64,000 bases of DNA from UBA1664 sp964531715 (lineage in GTDB: Bacteria > Pseudomonadota > Alphaproteobacteria > Micavibrionales > UBA1664): contig CAZHEE010000004.1 of assembly GCA_964531715.1 (NCBI GenBank), positions 105,121 through 169,120 of the forward strand, read 5' to 3'. A program made the position numbers and the translations under genes. Each line of letters begins with the position of its first letter. The first letter of the stretch is position 1. The notes under the pieces are model-generated. The model had not been told where the DNA came from and did not search any database. It was given only the letters and a program-made list of their open reading frames with translations. Positions 34,119 through 44,165 of the stretch are shown here, piece after piece.

Positions 34119-35012
34119 ATGGGTTCCTATATTCACAATGATGAAATGCAACGGTCGGATTTAAACTATATCCGCCAATCAATGAATACGGCAATGCTGT
34201 CCAAAGAGCATGAGCAGGAATTGGCACATGCCTGGCGCGATCACGAGGATGAGAAAGCCTTGCACGAGATGATTAACGCCTATGGGCGGTTGGTTATTTC
34301 CGCGGCAACAAAATTCCGTCATTACGGGTTGCCACTCAATGATTTGATTCAGGAAGGTAATATCGGTTTGTTGGAGGCCGCGAAACGCTTTGAGCCAGCG
34401 CGCGAATTTCGCTTTTCAACCTATGCGACATGGTGGATTAAATCCTGCATGCAGGATTATGTGCTAAGGAATTGGTCGATTGTGAGAACCGGAACAACCG
34501 CCGCACAAAAATCACTCTTTTTCAACTTCCGCCGGTTACGTTCAAAAATTGAAAGTGCTCAGGAAGAAGAAGGCCTGAATGAAATCGGTCGGCAAAAAAT
34601 TGCCAACGACCTTGGCGTCAAAATCAAGGAAGTCGAGGATATGGAACAACGTTTAAGCGGGGGAGATAACTCTCTCAACGTCACGGTCTCGGATGAAAAT
34701 GGCGCGGATGAATGGCAATCTTTACTTCAAGATGACCGCCCTAACCCCGAAGAAGTCGTGATTGGCATGAAGGATGCGCAAACACGCTCCCAATGGTTGA
34801 ATGATGCACTATCAGGCTTGAATGACCGTGAGCAGAAAATTATTCGTGACCGCCATCTAGGGTATGACACGATTACTTTGGAAGAGCTTGGCAAGCAACT
34901 TGGCATTAGTAAGGAACGTGTGAGACAGCTTGAACAACGCGCAATGCAAAAACTGAAAACAAACCTTGCAAAAGAACCTGAATATCGCCTTGCTTTTGCA
35001 AGTGGGGCTTAA
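34119..35012 (+). CDS. rpoH: RNA polymerase sigma-32 factor (heat-shock sigma)
   Basis: RpoH directs RNA polymerase to heat-shock promoters. The 297-residue protein has region 2 (DLIQEGNIGLLEAAKRFEP and FSTYATWWIK at about 70-110), followed by the RpoH box (QKSLFFNFRRLR, about 130-141) that sets it apart from RpoD. Region 4 ends with LGISKERVRQLEQRAMQKLK. The ribosome binding site AAAGGTGG lies 8-15 bases upstream of the ATG. Alphaproteobacteria often have several RpoH copies; only one is in this window. It is preceded by the pseudophosphatase gene and followed by a 550-base repeat region. Confidence 0.95.
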   Translation: MGSYIHNDEMQRSDLNYIRQSMNTAMLSKEHEQELAHAWRDHEDEKALHEMINAYGRLVISAATKFRHYGLPLNDLIQEGNIGLLEAAKRFEPAREFRFSTYATWWIKSCMQDYVLRNWSIVRTGTTAAQKSLFFNFRRLRSKIESAQEEEGLNEIGRQKIANDLGVKIKEVEDMEQRLSGGDNSLNVTVSDENGADEWQSLLQDDRPNPEEVVIGMKDAQTRSQWLNDALSGLNDREQKIIRDRHLGYDTITLEELGKQLGISKERVRQLEQRAMQKLKTNLAKEPEYRLAFASGA

Positions 35013-35174
35013 TTTCTGATTTTAACCTTGTTACGAGGGCTACAATTTTATAATCATAAGCTCTGATTTCTCTATTTCTGCCCTGAAAAGGAGAAGCCGC
35101 ATTTTGGATTATTGCGATAATTTGAAAGTCGCTTAAGTTTGAGGTTAGATATGTGTCATCCGTTTATAATTTTT

Positions 35175-35556
35175 ACCACAGAGATCACTGAGATCACGGA
35201 GGGGACAATGAACGCATCCCCGCATTTAATGCAGAGCCTATAATTTCAAAATATATAAGTAGGGTTTTTATCATAACTCCGAACCTCCGATACTCCGTGT
35301 AAAGAAATAATTTTTTGGATTGCATTCACAACCGCCCTCTGTAAAAGCGGGGGAATGTAATGACAGATAAATACCCTCTGTGGTCTCAGTATTCTCAATG
35401 GTAAAAACTATAAACCCCGCATCATGTGCGGGGATGCCTGTATTAATGAAGGTATCGCCTCTCCCAAGAGGGAAGGGTTTTAAACTCCTTTCTTACTCCA
35501 TAACTCTGCGATTAAAAAAATTCTGGATTGCAAGGACAAGCCTTGCAATGACGAGC
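35175..35556. repeat. long repeat-filled intergenic region after rpoH
   Basis: ACCACAGAGATCACTGAGAT...GGAGGGG (35175-35204) is an inverted family C unit, and CTCTGTGGTCTCAGTATTCTC (about 35376-35396) is another. GGATTGCATTCACAACC...GGGGGAATGTAATGAC (about 35315-35364) and GGATTGCAAGGACAAGCCTTGCAATGACGAG (35523-35553) are family B. ACCCCGCATCATGTGCGGGGAT is a further hairpin near 35410-35435. The 35013-35562 interval shows no gene. Confidence 0.75.
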
Positions 35557-35562
35557 TATAAT

Positions 35563-37179
35563 CTAAGCAGCCTTGCTTTCGCGGCGGGATTTATCACGCT
35601 CGTAATCTTCAAAATTCCCTTCAAACCATTCAACATGGCCATCGCCTTCATAGGCCAGAATATGTGTGGCGAGACGGTTCAAAAACCATCTATCGTGAGA
35701 AATTACAACGGCGCAGCCTGCAAAATTTTCGAGCGCTTCTTCCAAGGCCGCCAAGGTTTCCGTATCCAAGTCATTGGTCGGTTCATCAAGCAGGAGGAGG
35801 TTCGAGCCGGTCTGCAACATCTTCGCCAGATGGACACGGTTACGCTCGCCACCCGATAATGTGCCGACTTTCTTTTGTTGATCCGAGCCTTTAAAGTTAA
35901 AAGAGGCCACATAAGCGCGGGATGGTTTCTCGATTTTCCCGAGTTGCAACACATCATTTCCGCCAGAGATTTCTTCCCAGACATTTTTATTATCGTCAAG
36001 GGAGTCGCGCGATTGGTCGATATAGCCCATCTTAACCGTTTCACCGATTGTTAATGTTCCGCTATCCGGTTGCTCAACACCCGTAATCATTTTGAATAAT
36101 GTTGATTTACCCGCACCGTTTGGTCCGATGATTCCGACAATGCCCCCAGCCGGAAGTTTAAAGTTAAGATTTTTAATTAACTCTTTGTCGCCAAATGATT
36201 TATTGACGTTATCGGCAACGACAACCGTATCGCCCAAACGCTCTGGCGTTGGAATAATAATTTGCGCATTGCCGAGCGTATCTTGCTGTGATTGCTTCAA
36301 CAAATCATCATAGGCATTGATACGTGCCTTTGACTTTGCCTGCCGCGCTTTCGGTGACTGGCGTATCCAATCAAGCTCGCGGGATAAGGTCTTTTGACGC
36401 GCCGCTTCCTCGCGTGATTCCTGGGCCAGACGTTTGGCTTTCTTCTCTAAGTAGGCTGAATAATTGCCCTCATAAGGAATGCCATGCCCGCGGTCGAGTT
36501 CCAAAATCCAGCCCGTGACATTATCAAGGAAGTAACGATCATGCGTAATCATCATGACCGTACCTTTGAAATCATGGAGGTAATCTTGGAGCCACGCCAC
36601 CGTTTCGGCATCTAAATGGTTTGTCGGTTCGTCAAGCAGGAGCATATCAGGCTCTGCCATAATCAGGCGCGCAATCGCTACACGGCGTTTTTCGCCACCT
36701 GAAAGATTCTCTACGCCTGCATTCGAAGGGGGGCAATGAAGCGCCTGCATAATTTTCTCGGCCTTGCGGTCCAGCTCCCACAAATCTTTGGCGTCAATTT
36801 CATCCTGGAGCTTTGACATCTCGTCAGGGTCGGCATTCTCGTAATCCATGCACAGCTCATTATAGCGGTCAAGGATCGCCTTGCTTTCCGTCGCGCCATC
36901 CATGACATTTTCTAAAACATTTTTGGTGTTATCAAGTTGAGGCTCCTGCTCGAGATAGCCGACCTTCACGCCATCCGCTGCCCAGGCCTCGCCTGTATAA
37001 TCAGTATTCAACCCCGCCATAATTTTGAGAAGGGTCGATTTCCCCGCGCCATTGGGGCCAAGCACACCGATTTTGACGCCCGGCAAAAATTGCAGCGTGA
37101 TGTCCTTCAAAACCTGCTTTCCTCCGGCATAAGTCTTGGACAGATTTTTCATGACATAGATATATTGGTATGCGGGCAT
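35563..37179 (-). CDS. ettA: ABC-F protein, EttA-type translational throttle
   Basis: EttA binds the ribosomal E site and gates translation according to ATP level. The 538-residue protein has two ABC domains: Walker A GPNGAGKSTLLK near 39 and GPNGAGKSTLFK near 350, signature LSGGEKRRVAIARL and LSGGERNRVHLAKM, and Walker B LLLDEPTNHLD and LLLDEPTNDLD. The linker between domains is about 80 residues with RELDWIRQSPKARQAKSKAR, the PtIM tip typical of EttA. It has no membrane domain. The length and linker fit EttA better than Uup or YheS. The gene is monocistronic and divergent from the small gene at 37276. Confidence 0.95.
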   Translation of the reverse strand: MPAYQYIYVMKNLSKTYAGGKQVLKDITLQFLPGVKIGVLGPNGAGKSTLLKIMAGLNTDYTGEAWAADGVKVGYLEQEPQLDNTKNVLENVMDGATESKAILDRYNELCMDYENADPDEMSKLQDEIDAKDLWELDRKAEKIMQALHCPPSNAGVENLSGGEKRRVAIARLIMAEPDMLLLDEPTNHLDAETVAWLQDYLHDFKGTVMMITHDRYFLDNVTGWILELDRGHGIPYEGNYSAYLEKKAKRLAQESREEAARQKTLSRELDWIRQSPKARQAKSKARINAYDDLLKQSQQDTLGNAQIIIPTPERLGDTVVVADNVNKSFGDKELIKNLNFKLPAGGIVGIIGPNGAGKSTLFKMITGVEQPDSGTLTIGETVKMGYIDQSRDSLDDNKNVWEEISGGNDVLQLGKIEKPSRAYVASFNFKGSDQQKKVGTLSGGERNRVHLAKMLQTGSNLLLLDEPTNDLDTETLAALEEALENFAGCAVVISHDRWFLNRLATHILAYEGDGHVEWFEGNFEDYERDKSRRESKAA

Positions 37180-37275
37180 GTGTTTTCTCCATATAATTTA
37201 GGAAATAAATAAGCATTTTTACATTTTTTTCAATAACCATTTGACTTAAATTTACATATATTATATATATAATTT

Positions 37276-37521
37276 ATGGAAGAGTGTAGTGCTACAATTG
37301 AGGTTACTGAAAAAAATCTTGGTACAATAGTATTGCAAAAGGGCGATGTTAAACTTGTTCGCCGTAAAAATACTCTCTGGACTGATTTAACATTAACATC
37401 AAGAGCTCAGGAACGTCTAGGTTTGAAAAGCCCAAACGTTAGAGTCTACGAAGATACAGAAGTTTTGAGAGATTTTTTTCAAACCGAACAACAACCTCGC
37501 AGATTTGCACCTACGCCGTAA
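37276..37521 (+). CDS. small hypothetical protein
   Basis: An 81-residue protein with a beta-strand-rich start (SATIEVTEKNLGTIVLQKGD) and a polar tail ending in RRFAPTP. It is AT-rich. It lies between divergent ettA and coxB, 105 bases before coxB, and no ribosome binding site is evident. I do not recognise a family. It could be a regulator of coxB-coxA or an unrelated insert. Confidence 0.5.
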   Translation: MEECSATIEVTEKNLGTIVLQKGDVKLVRRKNTLWTDLTLTSRAQERLGLKSPNVRVYEDTEVLRDFFQTEQQPRRFAPTP

Positions 37522-37626
37522 TTGTTCACTTCAAATGTATTACTGTTCTTTCCATCTTCACAGGTGATGAAAAATCGTTTATTTTGTTGAGCAATTAAAT
37601 AAATAAAAGAAGCTTTGCAAAATATA

Positions 37627-38517
37627 ATGACAAAATCGATGGCGTTTGCCGTTTCGGCCTTCCTTATGCTTTTGACTATGCCTGTCTATGCCCAGACGGG
37701 TACGGCCTATGCCGATTCGTGGCAGCTCGGCTTTATGAACCCGATCAGTCCGATTAAGAGAGAAGTCCATGACTTTCATAATCTTCTGTTAGTGATTATC
37801 ACGAGCATTGTCGTGATTGTCACGGCTTTACTGATTTATGCCGTTATCAAATTCCGCCGTAAGAAAAATGTTGAGCCTGCAACGTTCGCCCATAACACGT
37901 TGATTGAGGTGATATGGACGATAATTCCAGTAATTATCCTGCTTGTTATCGCCATTCCATCCTTCCGCCTTCTTTATTTTGAAGACCGCATCCCCGAGCC
38001 TGAACTCTCCATCAAAGTCACTGGCTATCAATGGTATTGGGGCTATGAATATATGGATTATGAAGGCCTGGAGTTTCTGTCATACATGATCCCTGATGAG
38101 GAGATTGATGAGAGCATAGGCCAGCGGCGTTTGCTTTCAACCGATCGACCTGTCGTTGTACCTGTTGATACAAATATTCAGCTTGTGATAACGGCTGCCG
38201 ATGTGATTCATTCTTTCGCGTTGCCTGCCGCAGGGGTTAAAAAGGATGCGATTCCCGGTCGCTTAAATGAGACATGGATGCGTATTGACTATCCCGGAAC
38301 TTATTTCGGGCAGTGTTCTGAGATTTGCGGTACAGGTCATGCCTATATGCCCATTGAAATTAAAGCGGTTGAGCGGGCGGAGTTCGATGCCTGGGTTGCC
38401 GACAATGGCGGTACACCGATTATTCAGAATAGTGAAACAATAGAGGCGGATACCGTCCCCAACAAACTGGATAACCCGATGGTTGAGCCTGAAAATGTAT
38501 CAAACCCCGGAATTTAG
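37627..38517 (+). CDS. coxB: cytochrome c oxidase subunit II
   Basis: Subunit II passes electrons from cytochrome c to subunit I through the CuA centre. The signal peptide (about 1-23, ending in VYAQ) is followed by two membrane helices at about 50-75 and 90-115. The cupredoxin domain has YQWYWGYEY (electron entry) and the CuA ligands in CSEICGTGHAYM with an upstream HSFALP. The ATG at 37627 is chosen over the TTG at 37615. It lies 36 bases before coxA. No assembly genes (ctaB, coxC) are next to it. Confidence 0.96.
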   Translation: MTKSMAFAVSAFLMLLTMPVYAQTGTAYADSWQLGFMNPISPIKREVHDFHNLLLVIITSIVVIVTALLIYAVIKFRRKKNVEPATFAHNTLIEVIWTIIPVIILLVIAIPSFRLLYFEDRIPEPELSIKVTGYQWYWGYEYMDYEGLEFLSYMIPDEEIDESIGQRRLLSTDRPVVVPVDTNIQLVITAADVIHSFALPAAGVKKDAIPGRLNETWMRIDYPGTYFGQCSEICGTGHAYMPIEIKAVERAEFDAWVADNGGTPIIQNSETIEADTVPNKLDNPMVEPENVSNPGI

Positions 38518-38553
38518 ATAAGAAATAAATTAAAGAAGAAATAGATAAAAAAA

Positions 38554-40266
38554 ATGGCTGATACGCACGATCACACTCCCGGATTTTTTGCACGATGGTT
38601 CATGTCCACGAACCATAAGGATATCGGAACGCTTTATATTTTGTTCTCGATTTTTGCGGGCATTATCGGGGGTGCATTTTCGATGGTTATGCGAGCCGAG
38701 CTTCAAGACCCCGGCGTTCAGTTTATGGTGAATGATGACGGCTCCCCGAATGGGCAGCTTTGGAACGTGTTTATCACGGCTCACGGGCTCATTATGGTGT
38801 TTTTCGTCGTCATGCCGGGCCTGATTGGCGGATTCGGGAATTATTTCGTGCCGCTGATGATTGGTGCGCCTGACATGGCGTTTCCGCGATTGAATAATAT
38901 TTCGTTCTGGTTGCTTGTGCCGTCTTTTATATTGTTATGCGCATCTGTCTTTGTTGATGTCGGGGCAGGGACGGGGTGGACGATTTATCCACCTCTCTCG
39001 GCGACTTTAGGGCATCCTGGCATGTCGGTGGATATGGCGATTTTCGCACTCCATCTGGCGGGGGCGTCCTCGATTTTGGGGGCGGCAAACTTTATCACCA
39101 CTATATTTAATATGCGCGCGCCCGGTATGACACTGCATAAAATGCCGCTATTTGTCTGGGCGATGTTGGTGACATCTTTCCTTCTGGTCTTGGCTGTTCC
39201 CGTGCTTGGCGGGGCAATCACCATGCTTCTAACCGATCGAAATTTCGGGACAAGTTTCTTTGAGCCAGAGGGCGGAGGGGACCCGCTATTGTTCCAGCAT
39301 CTTTTCTGGTTCTTCGGTCACCCGGAGGTTTACATTATGATTTTACCGGCTTTCGGGATCGTCAGCCATATCATCTCAACCTTCTCGCGCAAGCCGATTT
39401 TCGGTTATCTCGGCATGGCTTATGCGATGGTGGCGATTGGTTTTGTCGGCTTTATCGTTTGGGCGCACCACATGTATACAACGGGTTTGAGCGTCAATAC
39501 GCTCGCCTATTTCACCGCCGCAACGCTGATTATTGCCGTACCGACAGGCATTAAGATTTTCTCATGGATTGCGACCATGTGGGGCGGTTCGATAGAATTT
39601 AAAACGCCGATGCTATGGGCAATCGGGTTTATTTTCCTGTTTACAGTCGGCGGTGTGACCGGTGTTGTGCTTGCCAATGCTGGGATTGATACGGTTCTCC
39701 ATGATACTTATTATGTTGTCGCGCATTTTCATTATGTGCTGTCGCTTGGGGCCGTTTTTATTTTATTTGCAGGATGGTATTACTGGATCGGAAAAATGTC
39801 GGGGCGTATGTATCCGGAATTTCTTGGGAAAGTGCATTTCTGGTTGACTTTTATCGGTGTGAATCTGACCTTCTTCCCGCAGCATTTCTTGGGACTTGCC
39901 GGAATGCCCCGCCGCTACATCGACTATCCCGCACCGCTTGTCACCGAAGATATGGGCTGGTGGGAGCGCACGGCTTTCATGGCCAATGAGACGTGGATGC
40001 AGTTCAGCAGCTGGATAACAGGCACGGAATATGAGTCTGCGATTGCCTGGGGCTACCACGGCTGGAATTTTGTTTCATCGATGGGGGCTTATATGGCGGG
40101 ATTATCTGTCATTCTCTTTGTCTACATCGTCATTCATACATTGTTTTTCGGGCGCAAGGCTTCTGCCAATTACTGGAATGTTGCGCCAAATACGATGACG
40201 TTGGAATGGACAGTCTCGTCTCCGCCACCATTCCACCAGTTTGAGATACAGCCAAAGGTCAAATAG
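38554..40266 (+). CDS. coxA: cytochrome c oxidase subunit I (aa3 type)
   Basis: Subunit I holds heme a and the heme a3-CuB centre where oxygen is reduced and protons pumped. The 570-residue protein shows twelve membrane spans. It has WFFGHPEVYIMILPAFG (CuB His and the His-Tyr crosslink, about 250-266), WAHHMYTTG (two CuB His) and the heme ligands in VAHFHYVLS. Start is the ATG at 38554. It is in operon with coxB. The usual ctaB and coxC follow in many genomes but here the next gene is a DotA-like protein 147 bases on. Confidence 0.97.
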   Translation: MADTHDHTPGFFARWFMSTNHKDIGTLYILFSIFAGIIGGAFSMVMRAELQDPGVQFMVNDDGSPNGQLWNVFITAHGLIMVFFVVMPGLIGGFGNYFVPLMIGAPDMAFPRLNNISFWLLVPSFILLCASVFVDVGAGTGWTIYPPLSATLGHPGMSVDMAIFALHLAGASSILGAANFITTIFNMRAPGMTLHKMPLFVWAMLVTSFLLVLAVPVLGGAITMLLTDRNFGTSFFEPEGGGDPLLFQHLFWFFGHPEVYIMILPAFGIVSHIISTFSRKPIFGYLGMAYAMVAIGFVGFIVWAHHMYTTGLSVNTLAYFTAATLIIAVPTGIKIFSWIATMWGGSIEFKTPMLWAIGFIFLFTVGGVTGVVLANAGIDTVLHDTYYVVAHFHYVLSLGAVFILFAGWYYWIGKMSGRMYPEFLGKVHFWLTFIGVNLTFFPQHFLGLAGMPRRYIDYPAPLVTEDMGWWERTAFMANETWMQFSSWITGTEYESAIAWGYHGWNFVSSMGAYMAGLSVILFVYIVIHTLFFGRKASANYWNVAPNTMTLEWTVSSPPPFHQFEIQPKVK

Positions 40267-40413
40267 AAGTTCCTTTTTTATAAAATGATAAATTAAGCCT
40301 TTTTTAATGCAAATTACCCATAATTATGGTATATTAAAGGAAAGATAATTAATAAAAATTTATCTAAAATTTTATAAAATAAGAAATATAAGCTCAAAAA
40401 GGCGTGGATTTGG

Positions 40414-43290
40414 ATGGCAGGGTATCAACCTATAGGTAGGCAGGCGGACAACGAGGGCAAGCGCATCGCAAAACGCAGTGTTCTGCGCTATACCATGATG
40501 CCGGAGATTTTGCCGCGTATCCGTGCCATCGGTCTCCATTTCGGGCATTTTGCTTATTTGATTGCCTTGGTTTTTTCATCCGCAAGGCTCATTCCTGTAA
40601 ACCATCCTTCACTTAATCCCGTCAATATCGGGCAATTCAGCGTCCGTCAGGTGATAGCCATTGCGGCAAATAATATCACCTGGTCACGTAATAACATTGA
40701 CCAAATCGGAATCTTTGCGGCGATTGTTATCGGTCTTATTATCATTGTGATACAAGCACTTCTGATTGCCTTTGCCGCCCTCGCCGGTTTCGGCAATGAA
40801 GCGAGTGCGAGTAGTTTTTTTACAACGCCCGAGCCTAAGCAAGATCCAATGATGGAATTTTTTGCACATGTTTTTGGGTTTTTAGATGGTTTTTGGGGTA
40901 TAAATCCAGGTGATGTCAGAAACGAAATAGTTAATGGTAATGTTATTGAGGTTCCAGTAGGTCCTATAGCTGATAGTAAACTACATGCTGGAATTTATGC
41001 TATGTTAAGGCTTTATAGCATGGCAACAATGGTCATTGCTGTTATTATTATCATTTATTATATAATGACGGTTGTTGCAGAGACAGCTCAAACGGGTCAG
41101 CCATTTGGTCGTCGTTTTAATACGGTCTGGGCACCAATAAGATTGGTTCTTGCGCTTGGTCTTCTTGTACCGCTTGGGACAGGGTTAAACTCTGCCCAAT
41201 ATATTACTCTCTGGCTGGCAAAAATGGGCTCTGGCTTAGGAACGCAAGTTTGGGGAGTTATGCATGAAGCCATGGGACAAAGAAATGTCGAAGATATTAT
41301 TATTGGCGAATTTGCAAACCAATGGGTACATGAAGCAGCGTTCCGTATATTGTTTATGGAAACATGCATGTATGCGTCTAATAAAGAAATGTACAAAGAT
41401 CCATTAAGCGAAAACGGTATAAGGAGAAGAGTTGTTGAAGAGGACAACTCTGATGACAATCGTGTATTCAAAGTATTCTATGATAAACCATCTTCTTTTG
41501 GAGGAACATTGGGAGTAGGTAATTTAATATATAGAAGTTGTGGAGAAATTACTTTAACGATTAATTCTCAAGATACTGACTCGATTATACTACAAGCTAA
41601 TTCTTTGCCTGTCGAAACGGCATATCAGATGTCTGTAACAATTCTTAAAGAACTTATGGGAGAATTAGATGGCGTCGATACTCAAGGAAAATTTGTTCCA
41701 GAAACAGCATTATCAATTGCCCGACAAAATATTAGTAATGGAGGTTATGCTGCACCAGATGGCTTTCAGTATAACAATGTAATTATAGCCGCTGAGAACG
41801 TAAAAAACAGTGTTTTAGTTGATACAGCTACGGAAGATTTTAAAAATGAAACACAGCAACAATTGCAGGCTTTGTTTGATGAAGCTGACAATAGTTTTAT
41901 ATATGCGGGAGTTTGGTATCTAGAATTAGCTCGTATTATACAACAGTCAAAAGATATTCTTTCAAGTTCTGTACCAAATTTTCATACCTTAGAAACACAT
42001 TTAAGAGGAGAAGTTCAAAGAACTGCGACTGGTCAAACACTGTCGCAACATGTAGGTTATGCGGTAAATGTAGGAAATGAAACAGAAACTGTATTAATTA
42101 ATTTATGGCCTGATATAGCTGAATATATAAACGAATATAATGTTAATGATAATGCGGCTACTCCACTTGCTTGTAGGAATTTAGGACATGCGCCCGATTG
42201 GTATGTTTCAGCAGCTTGTTTGGTTGGCGCTATAATTGTGCCTGATCAATTGGTTATTTTATCTCAAAGTGATCCAGCAACTCGTTCTTTAAACCCAATG
42301 GCTACACTTATAAATGCGGGATATGAAATTTTTCAAAAATCTTGGTGGGCAATTGGTACAGGTTTAGTTGCCAATACTTTAGGCGGTATTTTGGCTGTGT
42401 TTGGTCCTCTTACAAGCGTTTTAGGTGTTGTGATGTCATCGCTTGGCTCTATAGCAATTTTAATTGGTGCTTTAGGATTAACCGCGGGCATTATACTTTA
42501 TTTTTTGCTTCCTTTATTGCCATTTTTATATTTCTTTTTTGCAGTTGTTTCATGGATAATGGAAATTTTCGAGGCTGTCATCGCTATGCCATTATGGGCT
42601 TTATCTTTTTTAAAAATTGAAGGAGATGGATTTCCAGGACCATCCGCAGTAAACGGCTTTTTTCTTTTATTGTCTATTCTGATAAGACCTGCGTTGATTG
42701 TTATAGGTTTGGTTGCAGGTGTTTTAATATTCACAGCTTCGATATACTTGCTTCAGATTTTGTTTGACAGTGTTCTTATTATAAATGGTTCAGGCAATTC
42801 TAATGGTTTGGAAAATTTATTTTTTGCGCTTATTTTTGCTTATACAACATATACAGCGGGTATAACATCGTTCAAATTAGTCGATAAAATTCCAAATCAA
42901 ATATTAAGGTGGATTGGAAGTGGTGCCTCATCATTCAGTGATGGTAATGATGTTGATATGGGTGGAAACACTCAAATGCTAGGTGCTGCAGGGGCATTTT
43001 TAGGAGGTAGTGTAGCTAATTCTATTTCTTCTAATGCGGGTGGATTGGGACAGGCCATAGGACGAGGTTTCAAATCTGATGATGATAATCCTCCTCCTCC
43101 CGGTGGTGGGGGCGGTACTGGTACAGGTGGCAACGATGGGAATTTAGGACCTTCATCCCAGCCTGAGCCGCAACAAAATCCATCTGCAACGCCTGCATCA
43201 AGCCCTACGGCGCAGCATCAAAAAAGTCAGGGTGGTTTAATGCAAAGAGGGCAGCAGTCTAAAAATAACATTCCTCGTAAGAAAAGATAA
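40414..43290 (+). CDS. DotA/TraY-like multi-pass membrane protein, mosaic composition
   Basis: The 958-residue protein has hydrophobic segments at about 45-62, 90-130, 205-228 and 235-255, then a polar domain of about 300 residues (290-600). A C-terminal cluster of about six to eight hydrophobic segments follows (640-840), and a Pro/Gly/Gln-rich tail (about 890-958). This two-cluster layout is that of DotA (type IVB secretion) and TraY of IncI plasmids. No other Dot/Icm gene is visible here. The first about 400 bases have ordinary GC, but from about 40,820 to 43,290 the gene is markedly AT-rich, suggesting replacement by transfer. The DotA name rests on layout and partial resemblance. Confidence 0.7.
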   Translation: MAGYQPIGRQADNEGKRIAKRSVLRYTMMPEILPRIRAIGLHFGHFAYLIALVFSSARLIPVNHPSLNPVNIGQFSVRQVIAIAANNITWSRNNIDQIGIFAAIVIGLIIIVIQALLIAFAALAGFGNEASASSFFTTPEPKQDPMMEFFAHVFGFLDGFWGINPGDVRNEIVNGNVIEVPVGPIADSKLHAGIYAMLRLYSMATMVIAVIIIIYYIMTVVAETAQTGQPFGRRFNTVWAPIRLVLALGLLVPLGTGLNSAQYITLWLAKMGSGLGTQVWGVMHEAMGQRNVEDIIIGEFANQWVHEAAFRILFMETCMYASNKEMYKDPLSENGIRRRVVEEDNSDDNRVFKVFYDKPSSFGGTLGVGNLIYRSCGEITLTINSQDTDSIILQANSLPVETAYQMSVTILKELMGELDGVDTQGKFVPETALSIARQNISNGGYAAPDGFQYNNVIIAAENVKNSVLVDTATEDFKNETQQQLQALFDEADNSFIYAGVWYLELARIIQQSKDILSSSVPNFHTLETHLRGEVQRTATGQTLSQHVGYAVNVGNETETVLINLWPDIAEYINEYNVNDNAATPLACRNLGHAPDWYVSAACLVGAIIVPDQLVILSQSDPATRSLNPMATLINAGYEIFQKSWWAIGTGLVANTLGGILAVFGPLTSVLGVVMSSLGSIAILIGALGLTAGIILYFLLPLLPFLYFFFAVVSWIMEIFEAVIAMPLWALSFLKIEGDGFPGPSAVNGFFLLLSILIRPALIVIGLVAGVLIFTASIYLLQILFDSVLIINGSGNSNGLENLFFALIFAYTTYTAGITSFKLVDKIPNQILRWIGSGASSFSDGNDVDMGGNTQMLGAAGAFLGGSVANSISSNAGGLGQAIGRGFKSDDDNPPPPGGGGGTGTGGNDGNLGPSSQPEPQQNPSATPASSPTAQHQKSQGGLMQRGQQSKNNIPRKKR

Positions 43291-43301
43291 CTCTTGCTTA
43301 T

Positions 43302-43334
43302 AACGCATTATTAATTCTTTTATTATGATGCGTT
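43302..43334 (+). terminator. possible terminator after DotA-like gene
   Basis: AACGCAT (43302-43308) pairs with ATGCGTT (43328-43334) around an AT-rich loop, but the T-run after the stem is poor. It may only be a hairpin. Confidence 0.35.
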
Positions 43335-43354
43335 GTTTCCTAAACTATCATTAA

Positions 43355-44134
43355 ATGAAAACTGCTGCACAGATACCAAAAAAGGCTTTTGAGCCGCAAA
43401 AGACGCCCGCGTTAAAAGTCATTCGTTCGAGCGATGATGCGCCGATGGCACGCAAAAGCGGCAAGGTGTTTTTTCGGGAGCATGAAGTTTCGGAAAATAT
43501 TGCAAATACGCTCTATCGTAAAATCGGCAAACGGTCGTTTGATATTGTGTTTTCCATACTTGGTTTAATACTCGTTACCCTCATGATTCCTGTTATCGCG
43601 ATCCTTATTAAGCGCAGTTCCAAGGGGCCTGTCTTTTACCAACAAACGCGCATGACGCGGGGCATGACCCCGTTCAGCACATGGAAATTCAGGACGATGA
43701 CATCTGACGCGGATGAGTTCGCATCCCAAGGCATCACGTGTTCAGGCAAGCAGGGGCGAATTACAAAAATCGGTGAGACCCTCCGCCGATATCGGATTGA
43801 TGAGCTACCTCAGCTTTGGAATGTGCTCAAAGGCGAGATGAGCCTTGTCGGTCCACGCCCTCAAACGCCGCGCTATGTTGATTGCTATCCCGAGACTTAT
43901 CAGAAAATTTTAGCTATCCGCCCGGGCTTGACAGGGCTTGCCTCCATTCGCTTTCATGAGAAAGAAGAAGCGATGATTGCGGGAGCAGGGGAGGACGCCG
44001 ATGCGGTTTATATCAAAAAAATCCTGCCGATGAAGTTTAAATATAATCTGTTTTATGTTGAGAATCATTCATTCCTGCTCGACATGAAAATAATCTGGTG
44101 GACAATCCTTGGGATTATTGCAAAGTGCCGCTAG
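43355..44134 (+). CDS. bacterial sugar transferase (undecaprenyl-phosphate glycosyl-1-phosphate transferase)
   Basis: This membrane enzyme would start surface polysaccharide by moving a sugar-1-phosphate onto undecaprenyl phosphate. The 259-residue protein has a basic N-terminus, one hydrophobic helix (about 62-82), then KRSSKGPVFYQQTRM, FSTWKFRTMTSDADEF, and LRRYRIDELPQLWNVLKGEM with SLVGPRPQTPRY, the family's catalytic core. It lacks the N-terminal WbaP-type extra spans, so it is of the short PglC/WcaJ-tail type. It is followed 31 bases later by an O-antigen ligase-like gene. Confidence 0.93.
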   Translation: MKTAAQIPKKAFEPQKTPALKVIRSSDDAPMARKSGKVFFREHEVSENIANTLYRKIGKRSFDIVFSILGLILVTLMIPVIAILIKRSSKGPVFYQQTRMTRGMTPFSTWKFRTMTSDADEFASQGITCSGKQGRITKIGETLRRYRIDELPQLWNVLKGEMSLVGPRPQTPRYVDCYPETYQKILAIRPGLTGLASIRFHEKEEAMIAGAGEDADAVYIKKILPMKFKYNLFYVENHSFLLDMKIIWWTILGIIAKCR

Positions 44135-44165
44135 GAGATAAGCTCTCTCTCCTCTATAAAAAATT

